Shown: positions 45,158 to 56,522, numbered from the stretch's first letter. The stretch is 64,000 bases of DNA from Cervus elaphus (GCF_910594005.1 NC_057823.1:63982015-64046014), one strand, 5' to 3'. Numbers and translations are program-made. Notes: generated by a model from the letters alone, not told the origin.

Positions 45158-45416
45158 TTTTAAAAATAGTATTTATTTATATCTGGCTGCATCGGATCTT
45201 TGTTTCTGCACACGGGCTATTCTCTAGTTGCCATGTACAGGTTTCTCATTGCATTGGGTTCTCTTGTGGAGCATGGGCTCTAGGGCTTCAGTAGTTGTGG
45301 TGCATGGACTCAGTTGCCCCATGGCGTGTGAGTTCTTAGTTCCGGGACCAAGGATTGAACCTGTGACCCCCACATTGGTAGGCAGATTCTTAACCACTAG
45401 ACCACCAGGGAAGCCT
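45158..45416 (-). mobile_element. CHR-1/SINE2-1 type SINE in older L1
   Basis: Minus strand: atctggctgcatcggatctt, gtttctcattgcattgggtt, gggaccaaggattgaacctg, and head gaccaccagggaagcc. Confidence 0.93.
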
Positions 45417-45487
45417 GTAGACTTTTTAATGATGGCCAATCTGACTGGTGTGAGGTGGTTAATCTTAACAAATAAGAGGATCAGTCG

Positions 45488-45612
45488 TTTTTTATTTTAT
45501 TTTTTGTTTTCATAGTAGCATGTGGGAACTTCGTTCCCTAACTAGGGATTGAACCCATGCTTCCTGCAGTGTAAGCATGGAGTCTTAACCACTGGACCAC
45601 CAGGGAAGTCCC
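45488..45612 (-). mobile_element. CHR-type SINE
   Basis: Minus strand: tttttgttttcatagtagca, cgttccctaactagggat, head ggaccaccagggaagtccc. Confidence 0.94.
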
Positions 45613-45734
45613 AAGAGAATCAGTCTTGATAGAAAGGTGCTGGGGGCCTGGAACTTCACCATCTATTTCTCTTTCCCCTGAGGCACCTGTAGGAAACTTG
45701 GGTTTCCATAGAACACAGTTTGACATACTGATCT

Positions 45735-45950
45735 AGTCCATAGATTGATACAATTTCTCTGCAAAAGGCAAGATAGTAAACATTTTAGACTTTGTGGACA
45801 ATCTCTGTTGCAACTATCTAACTCAGCCATTGTAGTGAAGAAGCATCCCCAGATAGTACATCCAAGATGAAAATGTATCCATGGAAACTATTTAGTGAAA
45901 GAAGCAGGTTACAAAACATCAGCACCAATAAAATTATTAAAATGTTTATT
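45735..45950 (+). repeat. hAT-type MER element (MER3/Charlie-like)
   Basis: ctgcaaaaggcaagatagta, aacattttagactttgtgg, atctctgttgcaactatcta: the plus-strand signature of a common non-autonomous hAT. A second copy is split at 56775-57366. Confidence 0.65.
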
Positions 45951-45952
45951 GA

Positions 45953-46268
45953 GGGCCTCCCTGGTGGCCCAGTGGTAAAGAATCCACTTGCCAATGCAGG
46001 GGACATGGGCTTCATCCCTGATCCAAGAAGATCCCACATGCTGCAGAGCAACTAAGCCCGAGCTCTGCAATTACTGAGCCTGTGCTCTAGAGCCCAGGAC
46101 CTGCAACTGCTGAGCCCACAGCATCCTGGAGCCCATGCTCCGCAACAAGAGAAGCCACTGCAATGAGAAACCTGTGCACCGAAACTGGAGAGAAGCCCCT
46201 GCACAACTAGAGACAAGCCCACACAGCAACGAAGGCTCAGAACACCCCGAAATAAATAAAGAAAATCA
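45953..46268 (+). mobile_element. CHR-1/SINE2-1 type SINE with target duplication
   Basis: Starts ggcctccctggtggcccagt, continues through ccatgctccgcaacaagaga and ends in an AAATA tail. aatgtttattgag / aatgcttattgag flank it; it entered the 3' end of the adjoining MIR. Confidence 0.94.
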
Positions 46269-46271
46269 CTG

Positions 46272-46510
46272 AAAAAATGCTTATTGAGTGCCTACTACAA
46301 AGAAGGCACCATATTAAGTAATTTACATGGGTTATCTTGTTTAATTCTCAGTACGACCCTGAGATACAAAGGCAATGATCTCTGATTCACTAATAAGGAT
46401 ACAGTGACCTAGGTGGGTTAAATAATTTGCCAGTAAGATATGGAGCTGGGATTTAAACCCACGTAGTCTAATTCCAGACCCTGAGCTTTGAAACACTACA
46501 GTATATTGCC
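46272..46510 (-). repeat. MIR SINE, near full length
   Basis: Minus strand: gcttattgagtgcctactac, ttatcttgtttaattctcag, aatttgccagtaagatatgg, ggatttaaacccacg. Confidence 0.88.
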
Positions 46511-46521
46511 TTTTATGTTAA

Positions 46522-46546
46522 CATATATATATATATATATATATAT
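46522..46546. repeat. (TA)n microsatellite
   Basis: About 12 TA units. Confidence 0.97.
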
Positions 46547-46551
46547 GTTTA

Positions 46552-46768
46552 TGGGGCTTCCCTGGTAGCTCACTGGTAAAGAATCTGCCAGCAATGCAGG
46601 AGATGCATCAGATGTGGGTTCGGTCCCTGGGTTGGAAGGATCCACTGGAGGAGGATTTGGAAACCCACTCCACTATTCCTGCCTGGAGAATCCCGTGGAC
46701 TGAGGAGCCTGGTGGGCTACAGTCGCAAAGGGTTGGACATACTGAGCGACTGAGCATGCATGCACATA
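46552..46768 (+). mobile_element. Bov-tA SINE
   Basis: Plus strand: ggggcttccctggtagctca to actgagcgactgagcatgc. Confidence 0.95.
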
Positions 46769-47530
46769 AATATTTACATAAGCACCAAAAAGAAGTAGAA
46801 AGAAATACACCAAAATGTTACACAGACTTTCTTCATCATGTAGAGATTATAATGCAGGCAGTGATTTATAAATAAAATGGTTTTAATTCTGTATCACCAT
46901 CATAACTTAGATATTTCCATCATGAGGCAGTAGGAGTTTTTCTTTCTAAAGAGTTGTCCAGTTCTAACATTCTAGAATTCCTCAAGGCCTCTGCTACCTC
47001 TGGAGTTTGGTCTGAGGAAGAGGCAGAGGCAGGAGGTGATGGTGGAAGGGTCTGGGGAGCTGGAGGGCACCTGAAGCTCTTAGAGGTTCTGCGTTTCTCC
47101 CCCAGCCTCTAACCTTCCACCTCTCCTTCTAGCCCTTCCTACCATCTCAGTGGCTTTTCTGGCCTCTCTAATTGCTAGGAACACAGAGGGAACCACAGCT
47201 TCTGTTTAGACCAGAAAGAAAAAAAAAAAAGAGTTAGATACCCGCAAGTGGCTGCTTAAGGGAGGATGGTTTCCAAACTGGACCCTGGGAGGGGCAGTGG
47301 CTGAGCAGGGGAGGGGTCAGGCCTGAGACGGGCAGCGGCCTGACCAGGTAGCCTCAGGCCTTTTATGGAGCCACAGGATTCAGAACACACTTCCCGAAAT
47401 GTAAAGTGGAGTGGGGTGGGGGATCCACTCACCCATGTGCCGGGTGCCAGCAACCATATGAGCAGGCCTAGGAGCAATGGGGGCCCAGGGCTGCTTGGCC
47501 CTCTTGTGTTTTCTCAGCTTCCACTATCAG
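46769..47530. other. unique intergenic sequence
   Basis: No repeat or exon is recognisable. An A-run lies at 47218-47230. Confidence 0.5.
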
Positions 47531-47650
47531 CGAGGACTTCCCTGGACATTCAGTGGTTAAGACTCCATGCTTCCACTGTAGGGGGCACAGGTTCGATCCC
47601 TTGTCAGGGAACTAAGATCCTACATGCCCTGAGGTATAGCTAAAAAAAAA
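47531..47650 (+). mobile_element. CHR-type SINE
   Basis: aggacttccctggacattca, gcacaggttcgatcccttgt, ctgaggtatagc and an A-tail. Confidence 0.94.
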
Positions 47651-48075
47651 GCGGGGGGCATTAACAAGGAGGCTGGTGACCACGTGGTCTGATGACTCCA
47701 GCTGTATGCCTGAGGAAGAGCTGAGGGGGTGGGCCAGAGACGGGAGTAGGAATGGGTAACGGAGTGTGTTCTGCCTCTGAGGCACCATCACGGGGAGGGG
47801 CTGGACTGATGCCTGAGTGTCATGATAAACCTAGCCTCCATTGTGAGAAGTGCCAGGGAGGTGTGTGTGGGCTCAACACCAGAATTTCCCCGCCGCCCAG
47901 AGCTGTCCGGAGTTGAGCCAGTTGCTTGTAGAGCTCTCTCTCAGGGCTGGTGTGCAGGCCAAGACTTGGGGCCCCACCGTCGGGGGGAGGCAGGGTGAGG
48001 GTGTGTGTGGACATTGGACTGGACAACCAGCCAGGTCTTCTTCCCCCAAACCCTGCAATGATGGTAACAGTAGCC
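47651..48075. other. unique GC-richer intergenic sequence
   Basis: No gene is recognisable. Frames on both strands overlap and lack domains. Confidence 0.5.
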
Positions 48076-48250
48076 AGGCTGAGCACCCGCTGTGTGCATG
48101 CCTCATCTCATTTCACTGTGAGAAAAAGGCATAGTTATTATTTTACAGATGAGAAAACTGAGATCCTGAGGACAGTTAAGCAACCTGCCCAAGCTCATGC
48201 CACTGGGAAACAGCCAGGCTGGCACTGAACCCATCTGTTGTCTGCAGAGC
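48076..48250 (-). repeat. MIR SINE
   Basis: Minus strand: cctcatctcatttcactgtg, attttacagatgagaaaact, ctgcccaagctcatgccac. Confidence 0.85.
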
Positions 48251-48829
48251 CTGCATTCTCATCTGAGATCCAGCTGGCTTCCAGCTGTCTGGGGATTTTT
48301 AGTCCTAAAAGGACTAGGATGCTAGGAATCCAGGATGAGCAGACCAGTGGGGGATAGCATCCTTGTTTCCGGAGGCTTTGATACTCTCAAAGTTTTGACC
48401 GGCAGTCATGAGATCTGCAGACCTTTCTCTTCTTGGGGAGCAGATAAGCTCCCCAAGCTCTCTCTCATCCACTTAAACTAAGTGACCACAGCCCCTAAAG
48501 ACACGGAAATCTAAAAGCAGCTCTGCGGGACACTCCCCAGAAATTACAGGCTTGTGTTTTTGAAGAGACCATCCCTAATTAGAGAATGCCACGGAGAGGG
48601 CTGTGACCTGAACAACCACCGCTCTCCTCCCACTCAGCGCGAAGCTTGAGGGTCCATTTTTCCTTCTCATAGTCTGTAGGGTTGAAAGGACCCAGATCTG
48701 TAGATCTGCAAATTCTAGTTTGCAAACTTCAAATTGTATAATGGTGAAACATTTTGTTCAAAAGACTTGATTTGTGGAATGCCACCATCAGGCATTAGGC
48801 ATTTTTATTTCAGTCTCAGAATCTTACAT
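48251..48829. other. unique intergenic sequence
   Basis: No repeat or exon is recognisable. Confidence 0.5.
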
Positions 48830-49005
48830 AAGCCACCTTATATAATCTCACAATAGCCAGCTGAGGTAGATATATCATGGTCCCCATTCTACAGATGAGG
48901 AAGTGAGTTGCACAGAAAAATCCGTTACTTTCCCCTCAAGGCCATGCAGTTAGTAAGTAGTGGAGGTAGAACTTGAACCCAGGTCTGTTCAAGTCCAGAG
49001 TGTGG
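48830..49005 (-). repeat. MIR SINE
   Basis: Minus strand: taagccaccttatataatct, tctacagatgaggaagtgag, gaacttgaacccaggtctg. Confidence 0.85.
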
Positions 49006-49134
49006 CTCAATCCCTCTGGGCTGGAGGAGGGAGCTGGGTAGCTAAAACCGTATGTTAAGCTGCCTTGGTTTGGCATTTGCCTTGGTTTGATTCCTGTGCC
49101 CTGTGGAGCCATCGTGGAACCTGACCAGCAACAG

Positions 49135-49600
49135 AGAGTAGTTTAAAAAACTGGAAACAAGTCCAGGGTCCATCAACGGTTGCATGAATAATACTTTGTG
49201 GTATGGCTGTGCAATGGCATATTACTCAGTGATAGGAAGAAATAAACTACTGAGACCTCAATAACATGAGTGAATTTCAAAGTCACTGTGGTGAGTGGGA
49301 AAAGCCAGATAGAAATGAGTCCATTCTGTATGACTGTATTTATATAAAAGTCTAGGAACTGAAAGCTGACTGATAGTGGCAGATAGCAGATCGGTGGTTG
49401 CTTTCGGGGTGGAGGGAGGGGTGGAAGGATCACCAAGGGTTCTGATGAGAGTTTCCCAGGTGAAAACATAACTCTCTTGATTGTGGTGATGGTTTCATGA
49501 ACATTTCCATATATCCTTTAATATTATATATAGGTTTAAGTTGTGTGCTGTTTATCAAATGAAGTTATACCTTGTTAAAGTTGTTTAAAAAAAATCAAAA
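49135..49600 (+). repeat. ancient L1M 3' end
   Basis: aaaaaactggaaacaagtcc, caatggcatattactcagtg, tgtatgactgtatttatata, cttgattgtggtgatggttt and tttatcaaatgaagttatac in L1M order. Confidence 0.8.
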
Positions 49601-50039
49601 ACTTTACTTAACAGGAGGCACGGACAGGAGATGACTTGTTCAAGCTCGCTCAGAGTCGAGGGGTTCCCTCTGTGGACCCTCTGCTACCCTCTCCTATGTC
49701 CAGCCACTGGAATCTGCTGGGGCTCTGCCTCCAGCACCCTTCGACCTGTGTGGCTTCTCTCCAGCCCTGGGGATGTCAGCACTGGACAAGGTAAGGCTTT
49801 GGCTATGGAGGACACGGAGGGAAGGTGGACAGAGGCAAAGGTGAAGGGAGCCTGGAATAGTGAGCCCCAAGAGGGGATTCAGTCTGCTGTATTCACACAG
49901 GGACCTTTTACAATAATATAAACCCGCTAAAAGGATCAGACCAGGTAATTTCTGCCTCTGTAAGATTAACTCAAAGAATGCCTCCTACACATCTACCATA
50001 TCTGAGTCTGTCCTGGTCCACTGTCTTACAGGGACTGGA
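49601..50039. other. unique intergenic sequence
   Basis: No repeat or exon is recognisable. Confidence 0.5.
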
Positions 50040-50049
50040 TAAAAATCAA

Positions 50050-50930
50050 TGTCATATTATTAGAGAAATGCAAATCAAAACTACAATAAGGTATCACCTC
50101 ATACCAGTCAGAATAGCCATCATCAAAAAGTCTACAAACAATAAATGCTGGAGAGGGTGGGTAGAAAAGGGAACCTTCTTGCACCGTTGGTGGGAATGTA
50201 AATTGATACAGCCACTATGGAAGATGGTATGGAGATTCCTTAAGAAACTAGGAATAAAACCACCTTATGACCCAGCAATCCCACTCCTAGGCATATACCT
50301 CGAGGAATCCAAAATCGAAAAAGACACATGTACCCCAATGTTTATTGTAGTACTATTTACAATAGGTAGGACATGGAAGCAACCTAGATGTCCATTGACA
50401 GATGAATGGATAAAGAAGTTGTGGGGTATATACACAATGGACTATTACTCAGCCATAAAAAGGAACACATTTGAGTCAGATCTAATGAGGTGGATGAACC
50501 TAGAGACTATCATACAGAATGAAGTAAGTCAGAAAGAGAAAGATAAATATCATAAACTAACACATATATATGGAATCTAGAAAGATGATACAGATGAATT
50601 TATTTACAGGGCAGCAGTGGAGACACAGAGAACAGTCTTATGAACACTGGGAGACGGGAGGAGAGGGTGAGATGTATGGGAAGAATAACATGAAAACTTA
50701 CATTACCATATGTAAAATAGATGGCCAATGGGAATTTGCTGTTTGGCTCAGGGAACTCAAACAGGGGCTCTGTATTGACCTAGAGGGGTGGGACGGGAAG
50801 GGACAAGGGAGGGAGGTTCAAAAGGGAGGGGACATATGTACATCTATGACTCATTCATGCTAATGTTTGACAGAAAACAAAATTCTGTAAGGCAATTATC
50901 CTTCAATTAAAAGATAAATAAATTTTTAAA
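50050..50930 (+). mobile_element. L1 3' end (artiodactyl L1) with ORF2 tail
   Basis: Starts within ORF2 at IIREMQIKTT, keeps one open frame to the normal stop at 50578-50580 (ending HIYGI), then a 3'UTR to ttatccttcaattaaaaga and an A-rich tail. Imperfect flanks aaaaatcaatgtcata / aaaaatgaatgacata fit a target duplication. It is 5'-truncated, lacking RT and endonuclease. Confidence 0.93.
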
Positions 50931-50946
50931 AAAATGAATGACATAA

Positions 50947-51879
50947 ATATAAGGGCAGGATGCACAATAAACAGCCCCCAAATAGCAGCCATTCATTACA
51001 TATCCATCAAATATCCCCACTGTGCCTGCTTTCTGCACTGAGGGAACAGATGTGTGGCCTGATCGTTGAGGACAGGAAAGACACGTGGATGAAAAGCTTT
51101 GCCTCAGCCCTGAAGCTAGGAGGATAAATGCTGGGAGGGCCAAGAGGAGAGATAAATTACTTCCAGTTGTGGAGGTTTCATGGAGGCTGTGGTATGCAAG
51201 GGAGGGAAAGGAATTTGTACGTGGAGACAGGCGGTGGTGGGGAGGCGGGCGAGATCATTCCATCTTGAGGTAGCGTGAACAAAAAGCAAGGCAGCTGGGA
51301 GATGCAGCTGGCTGCAGAGAGGGCTGGGAAGGCTGAGCAGGTGGGCTGGGGTCAGGCACTGGGGCGAGCACCGGGGTGACATGTGGATACATTTGCTCCC
51401 CTTCAACACACACACATACCCTGCTGTGGGATCTTATTGGCTCCAGCTGCTTGGGGCATTGAAGAGTGAAACCTAGGACCTCAGCTGGAAACCTGGATTC
51501 CAGCAGGGAGTGGTGGGGTGGAGAAAAATCAAAGGAAAGAAACTCCTCCAAGGACCACTCGCCCCAAGAGGCACCCGTGTCTCCATCCTTGGGCATTCCC
51601 AGTGAGCCAGCCAGCATCAACCAGGTCTCCTGGGAAGCTGTGAAAATGGAAAAACTCAAGTTTGCACTCCCAGATTCCACAGAAATGGTCTTCAACATCT
51701 CCATGGATGGTCAAAGCCAAAGAATAGTGCCATCTTGTGGCCAAGATACCTAGATACCGTGAAGGCTGGCAGAAGCCCTGTGCCCCTGAGGGACCACAAA
51801 GGCAGAAATGGCTGAGACTTGCTTTCGTACTCTCATAACGGGGCCAGAGTTACACTAGCACAGGTTTAGGGCTGGCAGA
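50947..51879. other. unique intergenic sequence
   Basis: No repeat or exon is recognisable; frames overlap on both strands. Confidence 0.5.
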
Positions 51880-52020
51880 GTCGTACTTAAGGCCTCTGAG
51901 GTGCCGATATTGTGTACTGTACCGATGAGGAAACTGCGTCTGGAAGAGAGGTGACTGGTCCAAGGTCACAGGTGGCCACAGGCAGACCCAGGTCTCATCT
52001 CAGGTCACTGATCAAAGCAG
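51880..52020 (-). repeat. MIR SINE
   Basis: Minus strand: gtaccgatgaggaaactgcg, ggtccaaggtcacaggtggc. Confidence 0.7.
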
Positions 52021-52484
52021 TGATGTGGTTCCCAAGACCTTTCAGTAGGAATGCCAGGTCAAAACTGCTCCCACAAGATGTCTTTTCCCCCCCTTTCTCT
52101 TAAAATCATGCAGTGAAGTTTCCAGTATCTAAATTCTGTGCGATGACCTCATCTCGCCCCAATGGCTCATGGGAGATGTGCTTATGTATTCCTGTGTTTC
52201 AAACATTCCTGTTTTAATTTCTAACCCACATAACCATAAACTCTTTGAGACACTCAGAAATTTTCAAGTGTTAAAGGGTCCTGAGATGAAACAGTTTGAG
52301 AGCTGCTGCTTGAAAGTATTTTTAAAAAGTAAATAAAGCTATACAAGTGAAAACATTCCCTTTGTTTTGATATAACTGAATCAACTCTGTAGGCACTAAC
52401 TTTTAGGCTGACTGGGATTCTAATTGCCATCTCTGTAGATACTCGATTAATTAAATACACACCAAAAAAGTGTACGTGGATAGA
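52021..52484. other. unique intergenic sequence
   Basis: Nothing recognisable beyond AT-rich DNA. Confidence 0.45.
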
Positions 52485-52665
52485 GAATGTTCACTGAGTG
52501 ATTTCTAACTGGCAAGCACTCTCTAAGTGATTTACACGAGTCATCCCATTTAATCCCCACAACCACCATTTGCAAGAGATGCTGTTACCACATTTTATGC
52601 CTGTGGACACCAAGAGATTATGTGGCCCAGCTGGGAGATGTGGAGCTTGGACTCTATCCCAGACA
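52485..52665 (-). repeat. MIR SINE
   Basis: Minus strand: tcactgagtgatttctaact, cccatttaatccccacaacc, gcccagctgggagatgtgg. Confidence 0.8.
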
Positions 52666-52834
52666 ATCTCTCTCTTCCCATTATTCTGATACACAAGCAC
52701 ATCTTCCCATTATTATTCCCATTACCATACAATTTTACGTCCCTTAAATGCATTCACTTGACAGACAAAAGTTTTTCAATATACAGAGTCTAAGAAAGTA
52801 GTGAAAAGAAAGAGGATCACCAACCTAACCCAAC

Positions 52835-52925
52835 ACCTTCACTTATAGATGAGGAAAAGTGAGCCCAGAGAGGGCAAGTGATCTGCAAAAGCTCACACAG
52901 CCAAGGTTCAGAGTCCACTGGACCT
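52835..52925 (-). repeat. MIR fragment
   Basis: Minus strand: cacttatagatgaggaaaag, gagcccagagagggcaagtg, agctcacacagccaaggtt. Confidence 0.7.
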
Positions 52926-53049
52926 GGGAGCTGTTAAGAACGCCAACCCAAGGAAGCACTGTCGTTATTTCCTTCACAGCAACACGAGAGCACCACAGCA
53001 CAGCACAGCACGTAAGCAAGTGACAAGACCAGGCAAGACACAGTATCAC

Positions 53050-53082
53050 CAGCAAAATCCCCTTGACTTTATTGCAGGGGAG
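53050..53082 (-). other. ATOX1: proposed ATOX1 exon 4 (3'UTR end) with poly(A) signal
   Basis: On the minus strand a pyrimidine-rich tract ends in CTCCTCTGTAG, a good acceptor with its AG at 53083-53084. CTCCCCTGC follows, then AATAAAGTCAAGG (signal at 53068-53073) and a GT-rich stretch suited to 3' processing. ATOX1 is known to have a last exon that is only 3'UTR, and exon 3 here ends in a splice donor at 56522. The exon is therefore expected downstream and this is the best candidate seen. The right edge is the predicted acceptor; the cleavage site is approximate. Confidence 0.5.
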
Positions 53083-53083
53083 C

Positions 53084-53779
53084 TACAGAGGAGCAGGGTA
53101 AATGAGGGTCTCCGCAGGAACTACCACTGCTGAGCGGGATTGCCAGGTCCTAGGTCTGTCTGGAAGGCAGGAGAGGATCAGCGTCCTGGAAGAAATGAGA
53201 AGTGAGGTGGAACACTGGCGCCATCTGCTGTGCACATGGAGACATTACAGAAGCAGTAAAGATTCACCAGGAGGCAGCTGCAGGGGGTGAAGTGGGAAGC
53301 CCAGGTGCCGAGTGGGACTGAACCCCATGTCCAGCCCTGCATGCCGCTCCTACAAGAACACCTTGACCTTGCTAAGCCGATCACTGCAGAGGCCCTCTTC
53401 TAGGGCTCTCCCAGGGCTGCTGGAGCACTTCCTCTGTCTTGTTTCAACTTATACTGGGATGGCAACAAAAAAAAAGCCATGAGCAAACAAATTTGCTAAG
53501 AGCCAGATGATCAAGGAGACCTCATAAGTGATAAACATTCATCCTCTGGTTCCTGAACCTGGCTTTGAATCAGTCACTGGGGAGCCTCTTAAAACAGACT
53601 CAGAGACAGATGCTGCCTGGTGTGTGGGAGTAAAACTGGCTTGATCAGCAATTCTCACCCAGTGCTGTGCCTATGAACCCCCAGGAGCCTCTTCATGCTA
53701 CACATCGTCACTGACAAGTGCAGACCGAACTCCATGATGCCTGAGTTTGCTGTGAGTACGGGGCTGGTGAGAGTGGGCC
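53084..53779. other. ATOX1 intron 3 sequence (if exon 4 is right)
   Basis: Unique, with diverged hAT (MER5-like) sequence around 53550-53720 (ggggagcctcttaaaacaga). No further exon is recognisable. Confidence 0.4.
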
Positions 53780-53896
53780 ACGGATGAAATGATGGCAATG
53801 ACTAATTAAGTGTTGGATCTGGGTGATGGGCATGTGGAGATTCATTTTACGACTCTACTCGCATAGTTTTGACACTTCCCATAATTAAAAAAAAAA
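53780..53896 (+). repeat. ancient L1M 3' terminus
   Basis: tggatctgggtgatgggcat, gtggagattcattttacgac, gacacttcccataatt and an A-run. Confidence 0.75.
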
Positions 53897-53929
53897 GCTA
53901 AAATAGATAAATTAATGAAAACTACTATG

Positions 53930-54302
53930 AGAACTATCTAGCCATTGAAAGGAATGAAGTACTGATACATGCTAAGCTCAAGTGAATCCTGAAAACATTA
54001 TGCTGAGTGAAAGAAGCCAGACACAAAGGGTCATGTAATGTTTCCTTTTATGGGAAACATCCAGAATAGGTGAGTCCAGAAGGGCAGAAAGCAGATTTGT
54101 GGTTGCCAGGGGATGGAGAGAGGAGGCAGTGGGGATTGAGTGTGAGCTTAAATGGGTACAGGGAGTCTTCCCAGTGTGACGAAGTTTTGAAATGAGAGTG
54201 GAGGTACAACAAGTGAACACACTATAAAGGCCCACGAGTGGTACATGTGACAATGGTTAGCTGAATGTTGTGTGAACTTCATCTCAATTTGAAAAGAAGA
54301 GC
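53930..54302 (+). repeat. ancient L1M/L1ME fragment
   Basis: gccattgaaaggaatgaagt, tgctgagtgaaagaagccag, gatttgtggttgccagggga, gacaatggttagctgaatgt. Confidence 0.75.
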
Positions 54303-54359
54303 CTACCATGAGAAAAAACACACATTAAGCTATACATGGTTTACAACAGGCTGGTATTA

Positions 54360-54360
<1 letters not shown>

Positions 54361-54396
<36 letters not shown>

Positions 54397-54571
54397 TTAT
54401 ATATTTTATTAAAATATATTATATATTTTATAATTTATATTTTATAATATATTTAATAAATAAAATAATAAAATATATAAGTATAATAAAATTTATAATA
54501 AAATATAAAATAATAAACATATAATTTTATATTTTATAATATTATATATTTTATAAAATATATATATATTT
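54361..54571. repeat. (TA)n and AT-only tract, expanded SINE tail
   Basis: A TA run at 54363-54391 passes into about 180 bp made only of A and T, apart from two isolated bases. It ends at the CHR SINE, and the flank ggtattactt (54352) matches ggtattaatt after the SINE, so the tract lies within one insertion. Confidence 0.85.
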
Positions 54572-54708
54572 TTAAATTCATTAGGCTGTGTTGAGTCTTG
54601 GTTGAAGCATGTGGGATCTAGTTCCCTGGCCAGGGATTGAACTTGGGCCCCCTGCATTGGGAGTGCAGAATGTTAGCCACTGAACCACTGGACCACCAGG
54701 GAAGTCCA
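54572..54708 (-). mobile_element. CHR-type SINE
   Basis: Minus strand: aggctgtgttgagtcttggt, ttccctggccagggattg, head ggaccaccagggaagtcc. Confidence 0.93.
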
Positions 54709-55019
54709 GGTATTAATTTTTCAGTTAAAATTTACATGCTCAAGTCAGGAGTTTCCAGTTCAGTGTGTCTACACTGGGGCTCCCCCATGTGTGGAGCCAC
54801 TGAGTAACTTTTCCTTTCCTCCATCCATCCTTGTCATTGGGACTTCTATAAACACAATCTTATACCCAACATAAAATAGGGCTACTTAGGTTAGATGGAG
54901 GGACCCAGGGTCCCACCCATCCTCCCAGAATCCCAGGGACACAAGAACCACCATGATGAACACTGGTATTGTGGAAACATTACTCTCCTTTTAAAGATCA
55001 TCCTTCATATTCAGAGGGA
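54709..55019. other. unique sequence (ATOX1 intron 3)
   Basis: Nothing recognisable. Confidence 0.45.
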
Positions 55020-55170
55020 CGTCATAGCAACCCCCACAAGGCAGTAAAGCAAGGTAGAGGTTACAGCCCCATTTTACAGGACAGAGGACTATATCTCAGG
55101 AATAAAAGACAAATGTCCAAAGTCAGAGTGTGAACTGAGGGCAGAACTAAGACTAGACTCCTGGAATACT
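55020..55170 (-). repeat. MIR-like SINE
   Basis: Minus strand: acagccccattttacaggac, caaagtcagagtgtgaactg. Confidence 0.6.
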
Positions 55171-55349
55171 GATTATTCATCCTGGGCTCATTCCTGAACA
55201 CGGTTGTATCCATGGGCAGAAAGGGGAAGAGGAAGACAGACACACCTGACATCTTGTGATCTGCATGTGATGTCACCAGATACACAGGACATCCCCACGG
55301 CTCAGATTCCAACACCCACCTTTAGGAAGGAGGCTGCGGCCGAACAGCC

Positions 55350-55460
55350 GCTGGACAGTTGGACACCTGACTTGCAGCCTGCTCCTGGCACTCATCTGTG
55401 TGAAGCTTCGGTCAAGTCACTGCCCTTCTCCAGGTCTCATGTTTCCTAATTACAGTGAGA
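55350..55460 (+). repeat. MIR fragment
   Basis: Plus strand: gtgaagcttcggtcaagtca, ctccaggtctcatgtttcct. Confidence 0.55.
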
Positions 55461-55734
55461 GCCCTGGCCAACATCAGGGACATTGTGATTGTTGTCATCC
55501 ACACATTAAAGGCACTCAGGGGCAGTGACCACTGGGAGGGCTGTGCTCTGAAGGGTTCTGAGACTGAGACTGCGCACAGAGGGAAGGAACGCTGCATGGA
55601 TGACTAAAGTCTGCCCCGGCTCCACAGTGAAGGGTGCTGGCACAGTGCCACCTGCCTTTCTTTGATTATGTAACATCAAAGGGAACAGCCAGCTTAAACA
55701 CACTGCTATTTTGTTTTTGTTGTTTTTCACCTTT

Positions 55735-56195
55735 AACGACTTTATTGGGGGTATATACTGTCATGTTATACACGTATTTTAGTGTACAATGTGATGATCT
55801 GTAACTTCTCAGATGAATACACCCACATACCCTCACCAGACAAGTTTTCTTTTTTTTAAAATAATTTTCTATAAATGAAAACATACAGTATGTTCCCTTT
55901 TCTTGGCTTCTTTCACTCACTTCTTTTATACATGAGATTCACTGAAGTTGTTGCATGGACAATAGTATTCAATTATATGGCTATACCACAGTTTGTTTAC
56001 TTAGTGATGGATGCTGGGTTGTTTCCAGCTTTTGGCTATTACAAGTAAAGCCACTATCAGTATTTACAAGCCTTCATATGGACAGTGCTTCTCATTTCTC
56101 TTGAGTAAATACTAGGCAGGGAATGGCTGGGTTATATGGTAGGCTTTAAGAAGCTACCAACCTGATCACACTGTTTTTGCACCAGTCTGGGCAAA
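55735..56195 (-). repeat. ancient L1M fragment
   Basis: Minus strand: tttattgggggtatatactg, ggcttctttcactcacttc, gttgtttccagcttttggct, ggctgggttatatggtagg. Its reading frame is destroyed. Confidence 0.8.
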
Positions 56196-56522
56196 GCCCA
56201 TGCTCAGGAAGCTGACAACAGTTCCAAGTGGGGATGGAAGCCAAGGTGAATTCACTTACCTGGTCAGTGAACAAAGTTCAGGGAGTAAGCATCGTCTCTG
56301 AAGGGACCGTTATATTATCAAAGTAAAAGACACACTGCCCAGGGCCAGATGCTTACATTTAAACCCTGCTGATCATGAACTATAGCCCAAAGTCATAGCG
56401 GGGTCCCCGGGATACATCAAGCAGTGCTCTGTCTGCTTGCGGGAGACTGGAAGGAGTCCCTGAGCGTGTGGTTTGCACTGGGTAATGACATATTTGGTGG
56501 CCGTGTCGGGGCCTTCACCCAC
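56196..56522 (-). other. ATOX1: ATOX1 intron 3, start
   Basis: Unique sequence below the exon 3 donor. No repeat is seen. Confidence 0.6.

Larger units (their letters stand above)
41935..45458 (-). mobile_element. older L1, split by a younger L1 and a SINE
   Basis: Left piece 41935-42567: minus-strand 3'UTR (tacaatgttgtgttagtttc) through the ORF2 end. Right pieces are 44967-45157 (gctcaggagtgggattgctg, ttcccaccaacagtgtagga) and 45417-45458 (ttaatgatggccaatctgac). The young L1 between them is flanked by gggaacatgtatcttttt at 42549-42566 and 44967-44984. The SINE in the right arm has gtatactttttaa / gtagactttttaa flanks. Confidence 0.9.

Noticed and set aside
49978..50580. 200-codon frame as a gene
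   Set aside because: From about residue 25 on it is the L1 ORF2 C-terminus; the first residues are chance upstream sequence.
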